From Enoplolaimus lenunculus (Eukaryota; Nematoda; Enoplea; Enoplida; Thoracostomopsidae): a stretch of 64,000 nt of DNA. Of this stretch, positions 9,912-21,295 are shown one piece after another. The notes below the pieces were generated by a model. The model was not told the DNA's origin, did no database searches, and was given only the letters and a program-made list of their open reading frames with translations. Both the position numbers and the translations under genes were made by a program. Each line of letters starts with the position of its first letter. Position 1 is the stretch's first letter. The stretch is taken from assembly GCA_030248215.1 (NCBI GenBank), contig JASANG010001486.1:62001-126000 (forward strand). Direction: 5' to 3'.

Positions 9912-12900
9912 TTAGACATACTGTAAAATAGTTACAGGCGATTCTCGATGCTTACATCGTTGGCTTTTTGTTTTTGTTTGACCGGAATTTGTCAATATTA
10001 ACTCAGTCGGAGTATACTCATCGTTTGGTTTAAAATCAACCCCAATGGGGGTTTCGATTTCAGTTGAAGTTCGGTAAAATTCCGACAAAGTTGCTAAGCT
10101 TTTGTCGCCAGTAGCTCTTGCATCTTGAAGGACGGATTTGTGTAGATGGTCAAATTCAGACTGACCGGATCCAAGTTTTGAATCGGTGCCCGACGAAGTC
10201 GAAGTTATTGCTGAACTCGGTTGAGCTGGGAGAGTACTCAAAAGCGGAGTTGATGTTGTGGTTGAGAAAGTAACACTGCGTGCTGGAAGACGATTAAAGG
10301 TGTCAGGTGCAGGATTACGGGCAGCAAATAAATCTGTAGACTGGCTTGGACGAATCAGTATGTCAGGATCGTGAGTGTAAAGCGATTCAGGTGAGCCAGA
10401 GCAAGGATTGTGCGGTTCCTGGGTACCGTGCGGAGTGTCAGATGAAAGTTGAGATGGCTGTTCAGAAAACCAAAGCAGAGCGGTGTCAGTAGTATCTCTA
10501 GCATTGCTGCATAGTGGCGCACTGTTGCACAAGTTGTTCTCAGCAGCTGTCAGCATTGCGCCTTTTTGGGACAAATGACCGACGCCCTGGGCGGCAACAG
10601 AATTTGGTGCTTCGGCTCGGGAAGAATTACCGGCACTGACAGAAGTGGCGGCTGGATCAAACGAAATTAAATTGACCGAATCAATCGCAGGTCCACAACT
10701 GCGTCGTTTTTTTGCCAAGTCAGATTTGGATGCTTTCCGTTTTCCGAGACCAAATTCACCGCTGAATCCGCGAGTACGAAACGGAATCATCATTGTTACT
10801 CGCCGGCCTAATGTCAATTTGCTACCCCCAGGCACAGTTGACCCCACCCTTGTGGCATGGTTGGCCCACGGTTGTTGCAGTTGTTGTGGTTGTATGGCAT
10901 TCACCCCAGGTATCTGTACCACAACGTTATTGGTAACTTCATCAGAAATTGAGCTATCCACTGACGAACTTGTTGTTACAGTAATCGTACAACACATCAA
11001 AGAACCAGGCCGACAGTCCCTACCAGCCGAGCCAGGGATAGCCGACGCGGCACCCGGCCTTTTTCGGGCCCGTATACGCCGTCGGCCGCACAAAAGGCGC
11101 CGCATTTCACGCCGGTACTCAGCGCCAAATATAACGTAAATGACAAAATTTGCTGATGAATTAATCACCGTTAACAGGTTAATAATATCGCGTCCCAGGG
11201 CGTACAGTAGGCCATTTTGGCGTAGATACTTCGAACTAAAATGTTCCGCTACGGTTAGCATCACTTGAGGTGCGTTACAGACTAAAAATACAAATACGAC
11301 CACGAGCAAAACGACGGTGGCTTCACGGTTTCGTCTCAAACGTTTTTCTCGATGAGGACTCAGTCCAGCGTAGTATTTCGACTGCTCGCGGTATTTGTTC
11401 AGTTTCGCAGCGATTGATGCCTAGAAAATGAAATTTTGACCGTGTGCACCCTGTAGGAATTATTAACCAACTTCAGTCAGATAAAATTCCAATTACTTTT
11501 TCAACATCACTGTAAATTTCAGTGAGTTAATTTTAACTCAGAATGAGTTGAATCACTACTCAGGCTGAGAGTTAGGACTATCAGAAATCAGAATTTTGTA
11601 TTGATTCAATTCATTGCGAGTTAATTAATCAACTCACCCAGAGTCAACTCAACTCAGAGTGATAATCAACGCAACGCAGAGTGAGTTAAAGTTTACTGTT
11701 ATTAACTCAGAAATAACCAACTCGCTAGATGAATTGATTAATCAACTCATTGAAATTTACAGTGATGTAAAGTTACTGCTAATTGGTAGGTGGACGGTAT
11801 TTCGTGAAGCCTGTCAACGATCAGACGCGGATTCACACAAATTTCTGACGGTGGGCAGGCTGGCAAAACAATTGACTGTATGCTATATATGTGCCCATTT
11901 TATGAGGGAAAGAAATTGTAAGGTATCATGCCATTTTGTCACAAAAAATGTTGTCATGGGAGCGTACCCTCCCCCCTTCGACCGCCCCGTTTTCGATCGA
12001 CTAGTGCGAACAGTGGCAAGCAAAAAAATGAAGATCTATATTAAAATTTTCTAACCGTTAACTTTAAATATCTTCTGAAACAGGATAATGCAAAACTATA
12101 TGGGCCATTATATAACAGCCGTTATATAACCGGGAACACTGTAACTTTCAGTGAGTTGATTTTAACTCAGAGTGAGTTGAATCACTCAGTCTGAGTTAGG
12201 ACTATGAGAACTCAGAATTTTTAGTTGATTCAGTGCATTCTGAGTTAATTAATCAACTCGCCCAGAGTCAACTCAAAGTGAGACTCAACTTAACTCTGAG
12301 TAGGTTAATGTTTACTGATACTAATTCAGAAATAACCAACTCGCTAGCTGAATTGATTAATCAACTCATTGGAATTTACAGTGAACGTTAACATTATGAT
12401 GTGTTAATGGATGTTTAAACGTTATCCTTCGACGGAATTCAACAGCGCGTGCGGAGGTAAATGTTCACAAAATATGCTACAGATTGTACCAGGGTCACTG
12501 CTCTGGTATAAAACTAGAAGAACATTTATTAATGATTGCTATTATAAGCTACGTCGCCAAATAGAATACCTACGTCAAACGTTTCAAAACTCAATTCTCT
12601 TTTATTTGAAATACGTTTCCTTGGCTTGTTTGTTCGAAAATTTGTTCCTAACAGGCGGTAGGTGCTAAATACTAACCCTTAAGTCAGTTAAGCGATATTT
12701 ACACGTGCAAATGTTTGCATCTGGAACTTGAAAAAATGGTTATCGAACACTTTACACACTGTAAAACTTTAGTGAATTGATTTTAACTCAAATTGAGTTG
12801 AATCGCTCAGTTTGAGTTAAGACAATCGGAACTCAAAATTATGAGTTCATTCAATTCATTCTGAGCTAATTAATCAACTCACCCAGAGTCAACTCAACAT

Positions 12901-14082
12901 AGAGTGAGAATCAGCTGAACTCACAATGAGTTAATGTTTAGTGATTTTAATTCAGAAATAACTAACTCGCTAGCTGAATTGATTACGATCAACTCATTGG
13001 GATTTGCATTGCACGTGTACATTGCAGCTGCAAGTTGTGGTTGCAAAAATTTGCACATGTGAATAAGATTTCTTATGGCCCACGTTAATAACAGTAGCCT
13101 GCCCACTGGGAGACTGGGACACATGGACACTGGAAGACTGGGACATTGAGAGACTAGCAGACAGGGACACAGGGAGACGTGTGACATTGCGAGACCACAC
13201 AATTGGGATACTGGAACACTGGAAGACTAGAAAATGTCCGGTGGTCAAGCCCTTATCGTTAACATCAGCCAGGCTTATAATATTCAAACTCACTTTTCGC
13301 AATATATCTCGATGATTGACACGCATTCGTATAAAAATTAAACTATTCATCACCGCCAGCGTTATAAACGGCAAAAAAATGAACAAAATATTCGACAAAT
13401 ACACCGCGTAAATGGTTTCGTACCACTTATTCATCAGCAACCATGACGGAAGCAAGACGTAGTGTCCAAACCCACCGGCGCATTGTTGATTTTCGACGAC
13501 TCTAATTTCCCAATACTTTGAAATTGTTAACGGTATAACACAAAGCAAAATTAAGCCACATATCCACCAAACACTGCGTGTATTCGAGCAAAACGCAGTC
13601 CAAACCCGGATCGAATTTTTGGAAAGCGACAAATAGCGTTCAATCGTTGCCGACAGTGTCAGCGTCACCGTGGCAATTTGACAAATATGACTCAAAACGT
13701 AAACAACTCGGACGTACGAAAACCATATACGATACAGTTCGTAGTTGGCTTGATAATCGTAAACAATTTCAACGACGTACAGAAGAATCGTTTCAACCAT
13801 GACTGATATATCAAAAAATGCCAACGCCATCAAAAACCATGAGCTTGACGATCGCATTCGAGGCTGTGCGAGCACTGCGATAACCAAACAGTTGCCGGCG
13901 ATTCCAAACACACAAACTGAGCTCATAACAAATGCGACCAGTACAAATCGTTGGCCTAAATGCTCATCAAATTTATAACTGCACGACGCGTTCGAAGTGT
14001 TCAATCCTCGAAGCAACGACGCAGTGAAATAGTAGTCGGTTTGGTTACTGACGTTTCTGAACTCTGACGTGATTGGTAACAT
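9912..14082 (-). CDS. Neuropeptide GPCR, FMRFamide-receptor (FRPR) type, two exons
   Basis: Exon 1 is 14082-13294 (263 codons) and exon 2 is 11420-9912 (502 codons plus stop), giving 765 residues. The donor AAAA|GTGAGT and acceptor TTTTCTAG|GCA keep phase 0. The product should sit in the plasma membrane, bind a secreted neuropeptide and signal through G proteins. Visible features: N-glycosylation sites N10, N13, N28 and N31; TM1 about 46-71 with G63-N64; TM2 82-106 with D91; TM3 122-146 ending E148-R149-Y150; TM4 168-188; TM5 222-248; TM6 297-320 with C311-N-A-P; TM7 340-361 with N350-S-S-A-N-F-V-I-Y358 in place of NPxxY. The FLVCN and INSSANF signatures are typical of the protostome FMRFamide receptor group. 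No Cys is seen at the top of TM3, although ECL2 has C201. The cytoplasmic tail (about 370-765) is long, Ser/Thr-rich and low in complexity. The start is the first ATG upstream of the glycosylated N-terminus; a further 5' exon is possible. The family is confident, the ligand unknown. Confidence 0.88.
11508..11764. mobile_element. Family I foldback element, copy 1
   Basis: Ends are CACTGTAAATTTCAGTGAG and the inverse GAAATTTACAGTG. The interior is built from TTAACTCAGA/TGAGTTGA motifs on both arms, so the whole element can fold. Confidence 0.85.
12137..12383. mobile_element. Family I foldback element, copy 2
   Basis: Same ends (CACTGTAACTTTCAGTGAG, GGAATTTACAGTG) and the same internal CTCAGAGTGAGTTGAATCAC arm as copy 1. 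It lies in the same orientation. Confidence 0.85.
12693..13070. mobile_element. Family L foldback element, split by a family I copy
   Basis: The left arm TATTTACACGTGCAAATG and the right arm TTTGCACATGTGAATAAG, with CTGCAAGTTGTGGTTGC beside it, match the family L element at 53215. The family I copy at 12757-13012 separates the arms. Confidence 0.6.
12757..13012. mobile_element. Family I foldback element, copy 3, nested in family L
   Basis: The ends are more diverged (CACTGTAAAACTTTAGTG, GGGATTTGCATTG) than in copies 1 and 2, so this copy looks older. The TTAACTCA arms are still clear. Confidence 0.75.
13098..13232. repeat. Degenerate minisatellite
   Basis: Repeated words such as GGGACAC, ACTGGAAGACT and GGGAGACTGG recur about every 8-16 bp. 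It lies in the GPCR intron some 60 bp from the donor. Confidence 0.7.
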
Positions 14083-14094
14083 TGCTGTTGAATA

Positions 14095-14340
14095 TTTAAT
14101 TATTGGTGATTTTATATGAAATCAATTTTACTAGGCTGAAACATTTCCCAAAATACGTATGTGGAGCGTTTTAGCTTTAATTATATAGACATTGGAAAAT
14201 GTTTAATAATTGGTGATTTATCTGAAATCAATTTTACTAGGCTGAAACATTTCCCAAAATACGTATGTGGAGCGTTTTAGCTTTAATTATATAGACATTG
14301 GAATATGTTTAATAATTTGTGATTTATCTGAAATAAATTT
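14095..14340. repeat. 107-bp tandem repeat just upstream of the GPCR start
   Basis: Two full units and part of a third (period 107 bp) share ATTTCCCAAAATACGTATG and TTTTAGCTTTAATTATATAG almost without change. A diverged unit lies at about 14505-14605 and a fragment near 16810. The array begins about 12 bp from the ATG, so it occupies the likely promoter or 5' UTR. Confidence 0.85.
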
Positions 14341-14957
14341 TAATAGCCGACTTGGTTGTAATATTTTGCAACTGAAGCCAACATCTTTCTAATACCAAAA
14401 TTTATTAACGCAACTAAAAATCTTCTTTTATAGAACAGTGTATAAACTAAATCTTCCCAATCTTCTCTTTACAACTATAAGGATTTAGTACATAATTGCG
14501 TACGTATATGAAATCAGCTGGAACATTTCCCAAAATACGTATGTGGGGCGTATTAGCTTTAATTATATAGATTTAAGAAATGGTGATTAATTTGAAACAA
14601 ATGTTGTGCTATGTTGGAAAGTCTATGTAGGAATGGTTGAGAACTTTGCATGGCGGACCCATATACATTTAGCTCAGGGCTGTGTAACCGTAGTATAAGC
14701 TGATTCCTAACGTAAGTCTAACGTTCCTGTTCTATACATTGGCAGATATTAGTAACAAGCGCTCAAGAAACAACCGCATGTTGAGTTTTTTCTTGCTCTC
14801 AGCGTGACAAATGTCGACCACATTTTCAGAAACTCAGTAAAAATCAAGGATTTTGAGAAAAAAGATGATAAAAATTGTTGACCGCTCGGAAAACATTGAG
14901 AGCCCCCAATCTGAGGATTAGAGACGCCAGTGCACCCTTCCTGTACCCCAATTCCAG
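14341..14957. other. Intergenic upstream of the GPCR
   Basis: Holds the diverged 107-bp unit (14505-14605) and a tiny eroded TIR-B copy at about 14678-14743 ending CCTGTTCTATACATTGGC. No gene is seen. Confidence 0.4.
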
Positions 14958-15166
14958 CAAGCGGCGGATCCAGTAATTTCTGACGGGAGGGCGGGGTGGC
15001 AAATGTTATGGAACGCAAAAATTGTAAGGTAGAGCTTCCTTTACAAAAAAATTTCTGAGGGGAATTTTGTAAAGTAGAAACATTAAGAGGGATCTTACCA
15101 CTTTATAAAAAAATTTTCTGACGGGAGGCGTACCCCCCCCCGCCAGCCTCTGGATCCGCTAAGTGC
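14958..15166. mobile_element. hAT-like MITE, family G
   Basis: Ends GCGGCGGATCC and GGATCCGCTAAGTG, with TTTCTGACGGGAGG inside both ends. Flanks attccagc and cttccagc approximate an 8-bp duplication. The body matches the larger copy at 58579. Confidence 0.65.
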
Positions 15167-15190
15167 TTCCAGCGTCAATGCTGTCTCCTG

Positions 15191-15542
15191 CTCTCTAAAA
15201 GCTTAAACTAACTTCAATTAAGCGTAAGCTAATCCAGCAGTATTAAACTAAATATATAGAATAACTGAAGTAGCAGGTTAGATTACTCTTAGACTAGTTA
15301 AAATCTTACGTATTTTTAGTTTAAGGTAAGCTTAGTGAACTCTCAAATACACATAATTTCTGAGCTGAATTTGTTACTTAAACCAAAAATAAGTTTACTT
15401 AAACTCGTGTTAAACTTAAAAAATTTTGGTTTAAGTAAAACTTGAAATTATAGTTTAGTTAATCCGTCCAGCCATTTGAGTAGTACTTAAACTAATATTC
15501 AAGCTTAGTTAAGCTATAATTTAAGTTTAAGTTTTTAGAGAG
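15191..15542. mobile_element. Family J foldback element
   Basis: CTCTCTAAAAGCTTAAACTAA-like left arm and TTTAAGTTTTTAGAGAG right arm. The interior is a run of TTTAAGTAAG/CTTAAACTAA words on both arms. A second copy is at 31203-31557. Confidence 0.75.
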
Positions 15543-15963
15543 TCTGTGTAGTTGTAAATAAACTCTTTTCGATACCAGGCAAGCACTATTAAACAGCTCA
15601 TACCTTGCTACCCAAATTTAAATTAAACTATTAAAATCGCAGACAGACGGTGGTATTTTAGCAACACTCTCGCCAAACTTTAGCAAAAATGTTTTTTTGT
15701 CATTTTTGCCATGATAAATAACTGTTTGTAAATTTAACTACAAAGTCTGATTGATTTTGGTAAAAGAAATTTAGTTTAGAACAAGTGTATATATTGTGGT
15801 AAACAGAATAGGCAGAACCAGAAAAACCTAAATTTTGTATCGAAATTCAAGGGGCTTGTTCATTTATCGATGGGTTTTACACCCTGGAGAGTTTTGATAT
15901 ATAACATATTTATCTATTTAATACATAATATTGCAATTGTTACTTTTATGGGCGAACAGTAGA
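15543..15963. other. AT-rich intergenic, no gene recognised
   Basis: Nothing recognised. Confidence 0.3.
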
Positions 15964-15967
15964 TTAA

Positions 15968-16218
15968 CTCTTTCTCACATGAATATTTTCTATTTCCTCT
16001 GAGACCTACTTTTATGCTAGGACTCGAATTCCAGTGACTGGAGTGGGAGGCGTATACCATCACCACACAGCTATAGGAGCTTGACACTCGAACCCGAGGG
16101 GGCTCTCACGTCTTGTGGTGATTTAGTACTATGTATATGTGTTGCAATTGTTAAACACGGTGCGATACGTATATACACTGCGCTGAGTTGCCTACAGGCA
16201 ACTCAATGTGAGAACAGG
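15968..16218 (-). mobile_element. piggyBac-like MITE with tRNA-like core, copy 2
   Basis: TTAA at 15964-15967 and 16219-16222 flanks ends CTCTTTCTCACATG and ATGTGAGAACAGG. The tRNA-like A and B boxes are on the minus strand at about 16080-16017, closely matching the copy at 3943. Confidence 0.75.
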
Positions 16219-16222
16219 TTAA

Positions 16223-16945
16223 GCGTATTCCTAAGCCTAAGCCTTATTAAGTGAAGACAATACATATTGGAATTATATAACTTAGTTCATGACAGTTCTG
16301 GTGAAAGTAAATACAACTTGTTATTAAGATATATATATATACACCTATTTTATGATCTTTCCCTTCAACTCGTGACAACAATGTAATCAAGTGAGATAAG
16401 GGGATATATTCTGCTTAAATTATTTTGCTAATGCGATGAAAATAAACATTTTAACCTTTTTTGAACAATCTACTGTATCGTAAATGTTAACAAATTTTCA
16501 CGCTAGCTACGTTGGTACGTTAACCATGTTTGAATCATCCTTCCGAAATCAAATTCTTGTTACACCTGTGATTGTAGGCTTGGTTTTGTAAACAAGGCTC
16601 TATTTCGGTTTGTTTGAAAGCATACTCTCATGGGATCGTTTCAGCGCAAGAAACCTATGCGTTTCACTAGAGCAACAATTAAAACTAGTCAACCGGTTTT
16701 GCACAATGTGAAAAAGTTAGCGAAAGTACAACAGTATGCATGCAAGTTTTCTTTTCACCGAGCAATTACGTGTCTGTTCTAAGTAAATATTGTAGACACA
16801 GTAATTCTGGAACGTTGCCCAAAATGCGTATGTGCATAAATAATTAGGCGGATTAGTTTGATAGAGTTGACGATTTGATTTTGAAGCTCTATGTTGAATT
16901 CATGATACCTTCGTAATGTAAGAGTCACAATTATAGATTTTCTTC
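16223..16945. other. Intergenic, no gene recognised
   Basis: A stub, GCGTATTCCTAAGCCTAAGCC-like, at 16223-16246 is a stray TTAGGC fragment. About 16790-16870 has a fragment of the 107-bp GPCR-upstream repeat. Confidence 0.35.
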
Positions 16946-16953
16946 GGACACAC

Positions 16954-17037
16954 GGCCAATGTAAAAAAACAAGGGCGGAACAGTAATTAAGAGCAGACCC
17001 ACAGAAAAATGTTCCGCCCCTGATCTTTACATGGGCC
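16954..17037 (+). mobile_element. Minimal TIR-A derivative without the TTAGGC array
   Basis: At 84 bp this is the shortest copy with both ends (GGCCAATGTAAAAAAACAAG, CTGATCTTTACATGGGCC). The whole CCTAAG core is absent. A perfect 8-bp duplication ggacacac lies at 16946-16953 and 17038-17045. Confidence 0.9.
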
Positions 17038-17189
17038 GGACACACGAAACTACTTTGTTATACATTCACTGAAGCTGGAAGCCTCTTAATTATTCTCGCG
17101 TTACCGAACCAACCAATGACGCACAGCCGTGTGCGGGGACGTAAAAGGTGATCTTATTTTCAAAGGCTGAAAATTTCGCATACAACGGC

Positions 17190-17290
17190 AAACTTTATAA
17201 AAATTGTAAAATGCTAACCTTACAAATTATATATTAAAATGGCATTTGGCTTCTAGTTCGCTTCGTTCGCAATGTTTTTCATTCGCAATG
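17190..17290. repeat. Family N remnant
   Basis: TGGCATTTGGCTTCTAG and TCGCTTCGTTCGC match, in reverse, the stretch at 46356-46410. The boundaries are unclear. Confidence 0.4.
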
Positions 17291-17354
17291 TATATGTCGC
17301 CTCAAAGCGCAAGTAATGGGAATGCTCAGAGTTCTCAATTTTATCAAACCTTCC

Positions 17355-17562
17355 GACCAATGTAAAAAACAGGGGCGGTACAGTATTACAATCATATTCC
17401 TAAGCTTAAGCCTAAGCCCACGCCTAAGCGTAAGCGTAAGAATGAGCATATTCTTAAGCGTCCGCCTAAGCCTAAACCAAGCAAAAAAATTAGTCCAAAG
17501 CTTAAGCTTACTCTATTCCAGCCCCACAGAAAAACGTTCCGCCCCTGATCTTGACATAGGCC
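17355..17562 (+). mobile_element. TTAGGC-core MITE, TIR-A copy
   Basis: Ends GACCAATGTAAAAAACAGG and CTGATCTTGACATAGGCC, core CCTAAG array at about 17398-17480. Flanks aaccttcc and atctttcc agree at 6 of 8 bases. Confidence 0.85.
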
Positions 17563-17570
17563 ATCTTTCC

Positions 17571-18550
17571 CATGCTGTGCCAACATTTTTACGAACAGCG
17601 TCTCTGAAAATATAACTTAAAAGCGAAAATATTGTTGCTAATCAAATTTGGTAATCAATAAAACAGAGGCTTAAACACCCATAAATAGTTTAATTCAGAC
17701 AGTTTTATCTTGCGTTACAACCTTTGAAATCAATAAGTTTTCAAATGATTTTCACGTACATCTGGTACAATTGAATGGATTTGACTCAAATTATCATCAG
17801 TTAAACGATTAACTTTGTTCTATTGAAAATCACACCATTTTCCAATGTTTATTTTCTTAAAAATTATCTATTAATCTGTATACAACGCGAGATCAACAAT
17901 AGGCGCAAATATATACAGATAAAATATACTTGTATCCTGCCTAATTTTGCGGAGAAACGAAAAATCAGACATTATTAATTAAGATGTAAACAAAATTACT
18001 TAGCTACCACCGGACTATAGTTCAGTATATGATACCCTTCAGAAATGAATAAACCCTGGCTACGCTCCTGGACGCCAAACCGTAAACTGCTGTATTTTTG
18101 GTACAAACCAATTTGCTATAATCGCGCGTATAATAAAACCCCTATCAGCGCGGCGTTGAAATTTGAAATATTTAAACAATATTTTATTTTTATTAACCAA
18201 ACATATGTTTGTAAAATTTTTCAAACCCATAGCATCGGTTTATGGCAGAAACATCCCCTCCCTTTAAATGTAACGAAAAATTGTAGTTTTCAATTTTTAA
18301 GGGCTTGCACTGAAATGAGGCCGACAGAAGACCCTGGTCTTTTCCCAATCAATTTACATACCTGTCATGCAAGGATCCTGCTTTCTTGAACCATGGCTAA
18401 GAATTGCCAGACTTTATTTAAAGAATGAAGTCCAAAAAATATATTTACGTAGGTTTACAACTATACAGTTGTCTGCCAAAAACGGAAAAATCACAGTGAA
18501 GAAAATTAACATTTTCGAGCTAATAAAACTTACTCATTGGCTCAAGTTTT
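17571..18550. other. AT-rich intergenic, no gene recognised
   Basis: A 114-codon open frame at 18045-18389 has no recognised family, no splice context I trust and an AT-driven composition. I do not call it a gene. Confidence 0.3.
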
Positions 18551-18554
18551 CAAA

Positions 18555-18693
18555 TTAGTATAGCAACTATCATCAGTTAGCAAAAGGTTTTTATGAATAG
18601 CGCAAATCAGTTGCGAAAACTGTTCTGAATTTTGAGCTTCAGCATTCACTGGTTCGAAAGTTTCAAGACTTGTAATTAACTGGTAATAGGTGC
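18555..18693. mobile_element. Family H MITE, partial, cut off by a family D element
   Basis: TATCATCAGTTAGCAAAAGG and CAGCATTCACTGGTTCG match family H. The right end stops at the family D border at 18694. Confidence 0.55.
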
Positions 18694-19301
18694 TACTGTA
18701 TTGACCCGAATAAGAGGGAGGGGGGACTGGTATTCATTTGGCCTCTACAGAGGGTACCCCCTTGTTATTTGGTTACGGACTGTTATTTATTTTTAACCTA
18801 CGCTCCGCCGCCCTTCGTTACTGATATATATCCGGTACTGCAATTATCCGTTGAATTAAATGTTTATTTGTCTTGTGTCAATAGCTTGAGCGATAATTCA
18901 AGTATATACTTAGGAATGTACTTTCAAAATTTAAGTACGCCTTAAAGTTTCGAACTCAAATTATTTGGTCCTAGTCATTTATGCGTAACAATTAGGGTTA
19001 ATTGACATTTATGGACTCTAATTAGGGTTTATAACCAAATAAACTTGTGTTCGAAATTTAAAACGCACTTAAGTTTTGAAAGTAACATTCCAAAGTATAA
19101 CCTTGCATTATCGCTCAAGCTTTTGATGCAAGGCAAAAACGTTTAATTCAACGGATGATTGTAATACCGGTTATATATCAGTAGCAAAGGTGGCGGAGGG
19201 CTGGTTGAAATTAAATAACAGTCCGTAACTGAATAACAAGGGGGTACCCTCTACAGAGGCCAAATAAATATCAGTCCACCCTCTTATTCGGGTCACTCTA
19301 G
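18694..19301. mobile_element. Family D foldback element, about 600 bp
   Basis: Arms of nearly 290 bp: TACTGTATTGACCCGAATAA on the left and CTTATTCGGGTCACTCTAG on the right. Long matching blocks run through both arms (GGGTACCCCC, AACAGTCCGTAAC, TCGCTCAAGC). TA-start termini suggest a pogo/mariner-type origin, but the class is not proven. No coding capacity. Confidence 0.8.
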
Positions 19302-20315
19302 TTTATATGTATATATAGCTCTATATCTTCAAACTATAAGTTTTCGATTGACAGCTAAGACTGAATGAGTTAGAATTCGCTAAATGTGGTCGAAAATTGC
19401 TCGCCAAAAAGTAGGCACCATCAAGGGTGAAATTTGTTGTGGTTAAAATTTTCAAGCAAATACGATTTTTTTAAAAAACCACAAAATTTATTAACTTAAG
19501 ATCGTATCATAATTTAAAACGTTTTTGATCGCTGACGCTTAGAATCAACATAAGTTTTTTAATGTGATCATCAGCAATAAAGTGTGTATATGGTTTTGGG
19601 TTTTAACAAATTTCCACCTTTATAATTATTTGCTTTCATTGACGCATACACCATTTTGATTGGAGGAGACTCCACGTTAATTACTTAAGTATATTTTTGT
19701 TGTTTAGTCAAATTATCTAAGCTGGCATTTAGTTATTACCTGAAATAGATTTTTTTCAAAGTCAACGAACGCTTCGACGGCCTCTTAGTGGCGTTCTGGT
19801 AACGTCCTTTACGGCGTTAATTGCAAAACTAAAAGGGCAACTTTGTTTATGTAAGCATCAGGTGGTGTGCAATTTGAAATAAATTGCAGTTTGGCAAACC
19901 AGGACTGCAGCTGTAGGTATGCCAAAAAGTGTTATCAGTCGCAAACGGCTGTCACAGTGATAAATTTGTTGAGGTGCCAAATCGTTGAATTTTAGTCAGT
20001 TCTTTTTCGTTTTATCAATAGAAGTTTTGACTGTTTTTTCGTTTTGAAACGCATAAAAACAGCGTCCAAAAAATCAGCGCGATTTCACAGATAAATTGTA
20101 AAAAATTTTTACTGGTTCATTTTAATTATTTTAACCGTCGAGGTAAAATGGTTTGAGTACCGCAAAAAGGGGAAAACGGGGCACTTCGACAATTTTTGTT
20201 TTAATTCCAAAAAATCCTAAGTCTAAATTTTTTAGTCGAAAATCAGTCATGTGATCACAGTCTGATATGTTTTGAAATTTTAGTAAACAATCCTCAACTA
20301 CAAATAATTCTAACC
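19302..20315. other. AT-rich intergenic, no gene recognised
   Basis: Nothing recognised on either strand. Confidence 0.3.
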
Positions 20316-20319
20316 AGGA

Positions 20320-20515
20320 CCTATATTCTCAAATGCGTATAGCACCTATCATCAGTTAGTGACAGGTTTTCAAACTGACGAACATCAGCAGTTGCAGATC
20401 TTAGTATTAGTACAGAAGTAGGGCAGATGAAACCCAAAACAATGTGCCGAATTTCGAACCTTACCATGCACTGGTTCCAAAGTTACAGGACCTAGCACCA
20501 ACTGGCCCGTGTTAA
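20320..20515. mobile_element. Family H MITE
   Basis: CCTATATTCTCAAATGCG at the left, CTATCATCAGTTAGTGACAG and CATGCACTGGTTCCAAAG inside. The right end is eroded. Confidence 0.7.
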
Positions 20516-20888
20516 ATATAGATGCTTGTCCATACAGGGAGTTAGACTGGGGGTCTTAGATAGATCAGAATTAGGCATATATTTTAGGTTACGCAACGCC
20601 TCGTCTTAGGTTTAGGTTTTGCCTTAGTGGGCAGAACCCTATAAGTAACATGAACCAAATTCGTGTTTCAAAGCACGGGGCATTTCTTTGCAAAAAGCTG
20701 TAGCACCTATCAGCAACGTGAGTGACTCATAACGTCTCTGAACACAAATGCTAACACGAGGCCTGATGCTAAATTATAGCTTTGAAATCTACATAAAAGC
20801 GTAAAATACATTTGTAAATATGTCATTTTGGGCGAGAACTTTAAGTTTTTTTCATTCTTTAAGATCAAACGAGTTGTAAGCAGAGCAC
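20516..20888. other. Intergenic, no gene recognised
   Basis: Stray CTTAGGTTTAGG-type motifs near 20600-20625; no terminal repeats. Confidence 0.3.
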
Positions 20889-21059
20889 GGGCTCGTAGCC
20901 GACGGGAGTCCGGGGGGTAGGGTTCAGCCCCCCTGGAAAAAATTTTAGCTCCCCTAGAAAATTTTTCAACGTTGCTTGTATTAGTCAACGAAAACCCTTG
21001 TATGCTCGTCATGGGAAAACTTTTAGCACCTTCTAGCAAAGGTGAGCTGGCTACGGGCC
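20889..21059. mobile_element. Family E foldback element
   Basis: Left GGCTCGTAGCCGACGGGAG, right GGTGAGCTGGCTACGGGCC. The body has CTAGAAAATTTTTCAACG and the TCAACGAAAACCCTTG words shared with copies at 39676, 48156, 49900 and 59294. Confidence 0.7.
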
Positions 21060-21295
21060 AGGTTGAGTACCATTAAAAATATCAGTATGGACGAGATGGT
21101 AAAAGCAATATTGTTTGAAGTTAATTACAAAAACCGGCTGTTAAGGGCTTGAAAAATTTGTTGTCTGAGTTTTCGACAGAAATTTTTTGGAAATTAAGAC
21201 CCTGAAGCAATAAGTTATAATCTCCAAGTTTAAGGCCCGGAATAGGCATGCACCTTAGGCCTGCAATCGTTAACAGCGGCTGCGGATTCTAGGAT

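Larger units (their letters stand above)
11421..13293 (-). other. Intron of the FRPR-type GPCR, packed with mobile elements
   Basis: The intron is 1873 nt with GTGAGT and CTAG borders. It holds three family I foldback elements, a family L element into which the third of these is inserted, and a minisatellite close to the donor. It separates TM1-TM5 from TM6-TM7. Confidence 0.85.

Noticed and set aside
10645-11139. 164-codon frame on the plus strand
   Set aside because: It is antisense to exon 2 of the GPCR, whose frame has clear helices and splice sites.
13578-13802. 74-codon frame on the plus strand
   Set aside because: It is antisense to exon 1 of the GPCR.
18045-18389. 114-codon frame as a gene
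   Set aside because: No domain, no splice or start context, and composition like the surrounding AT-rich DNA.
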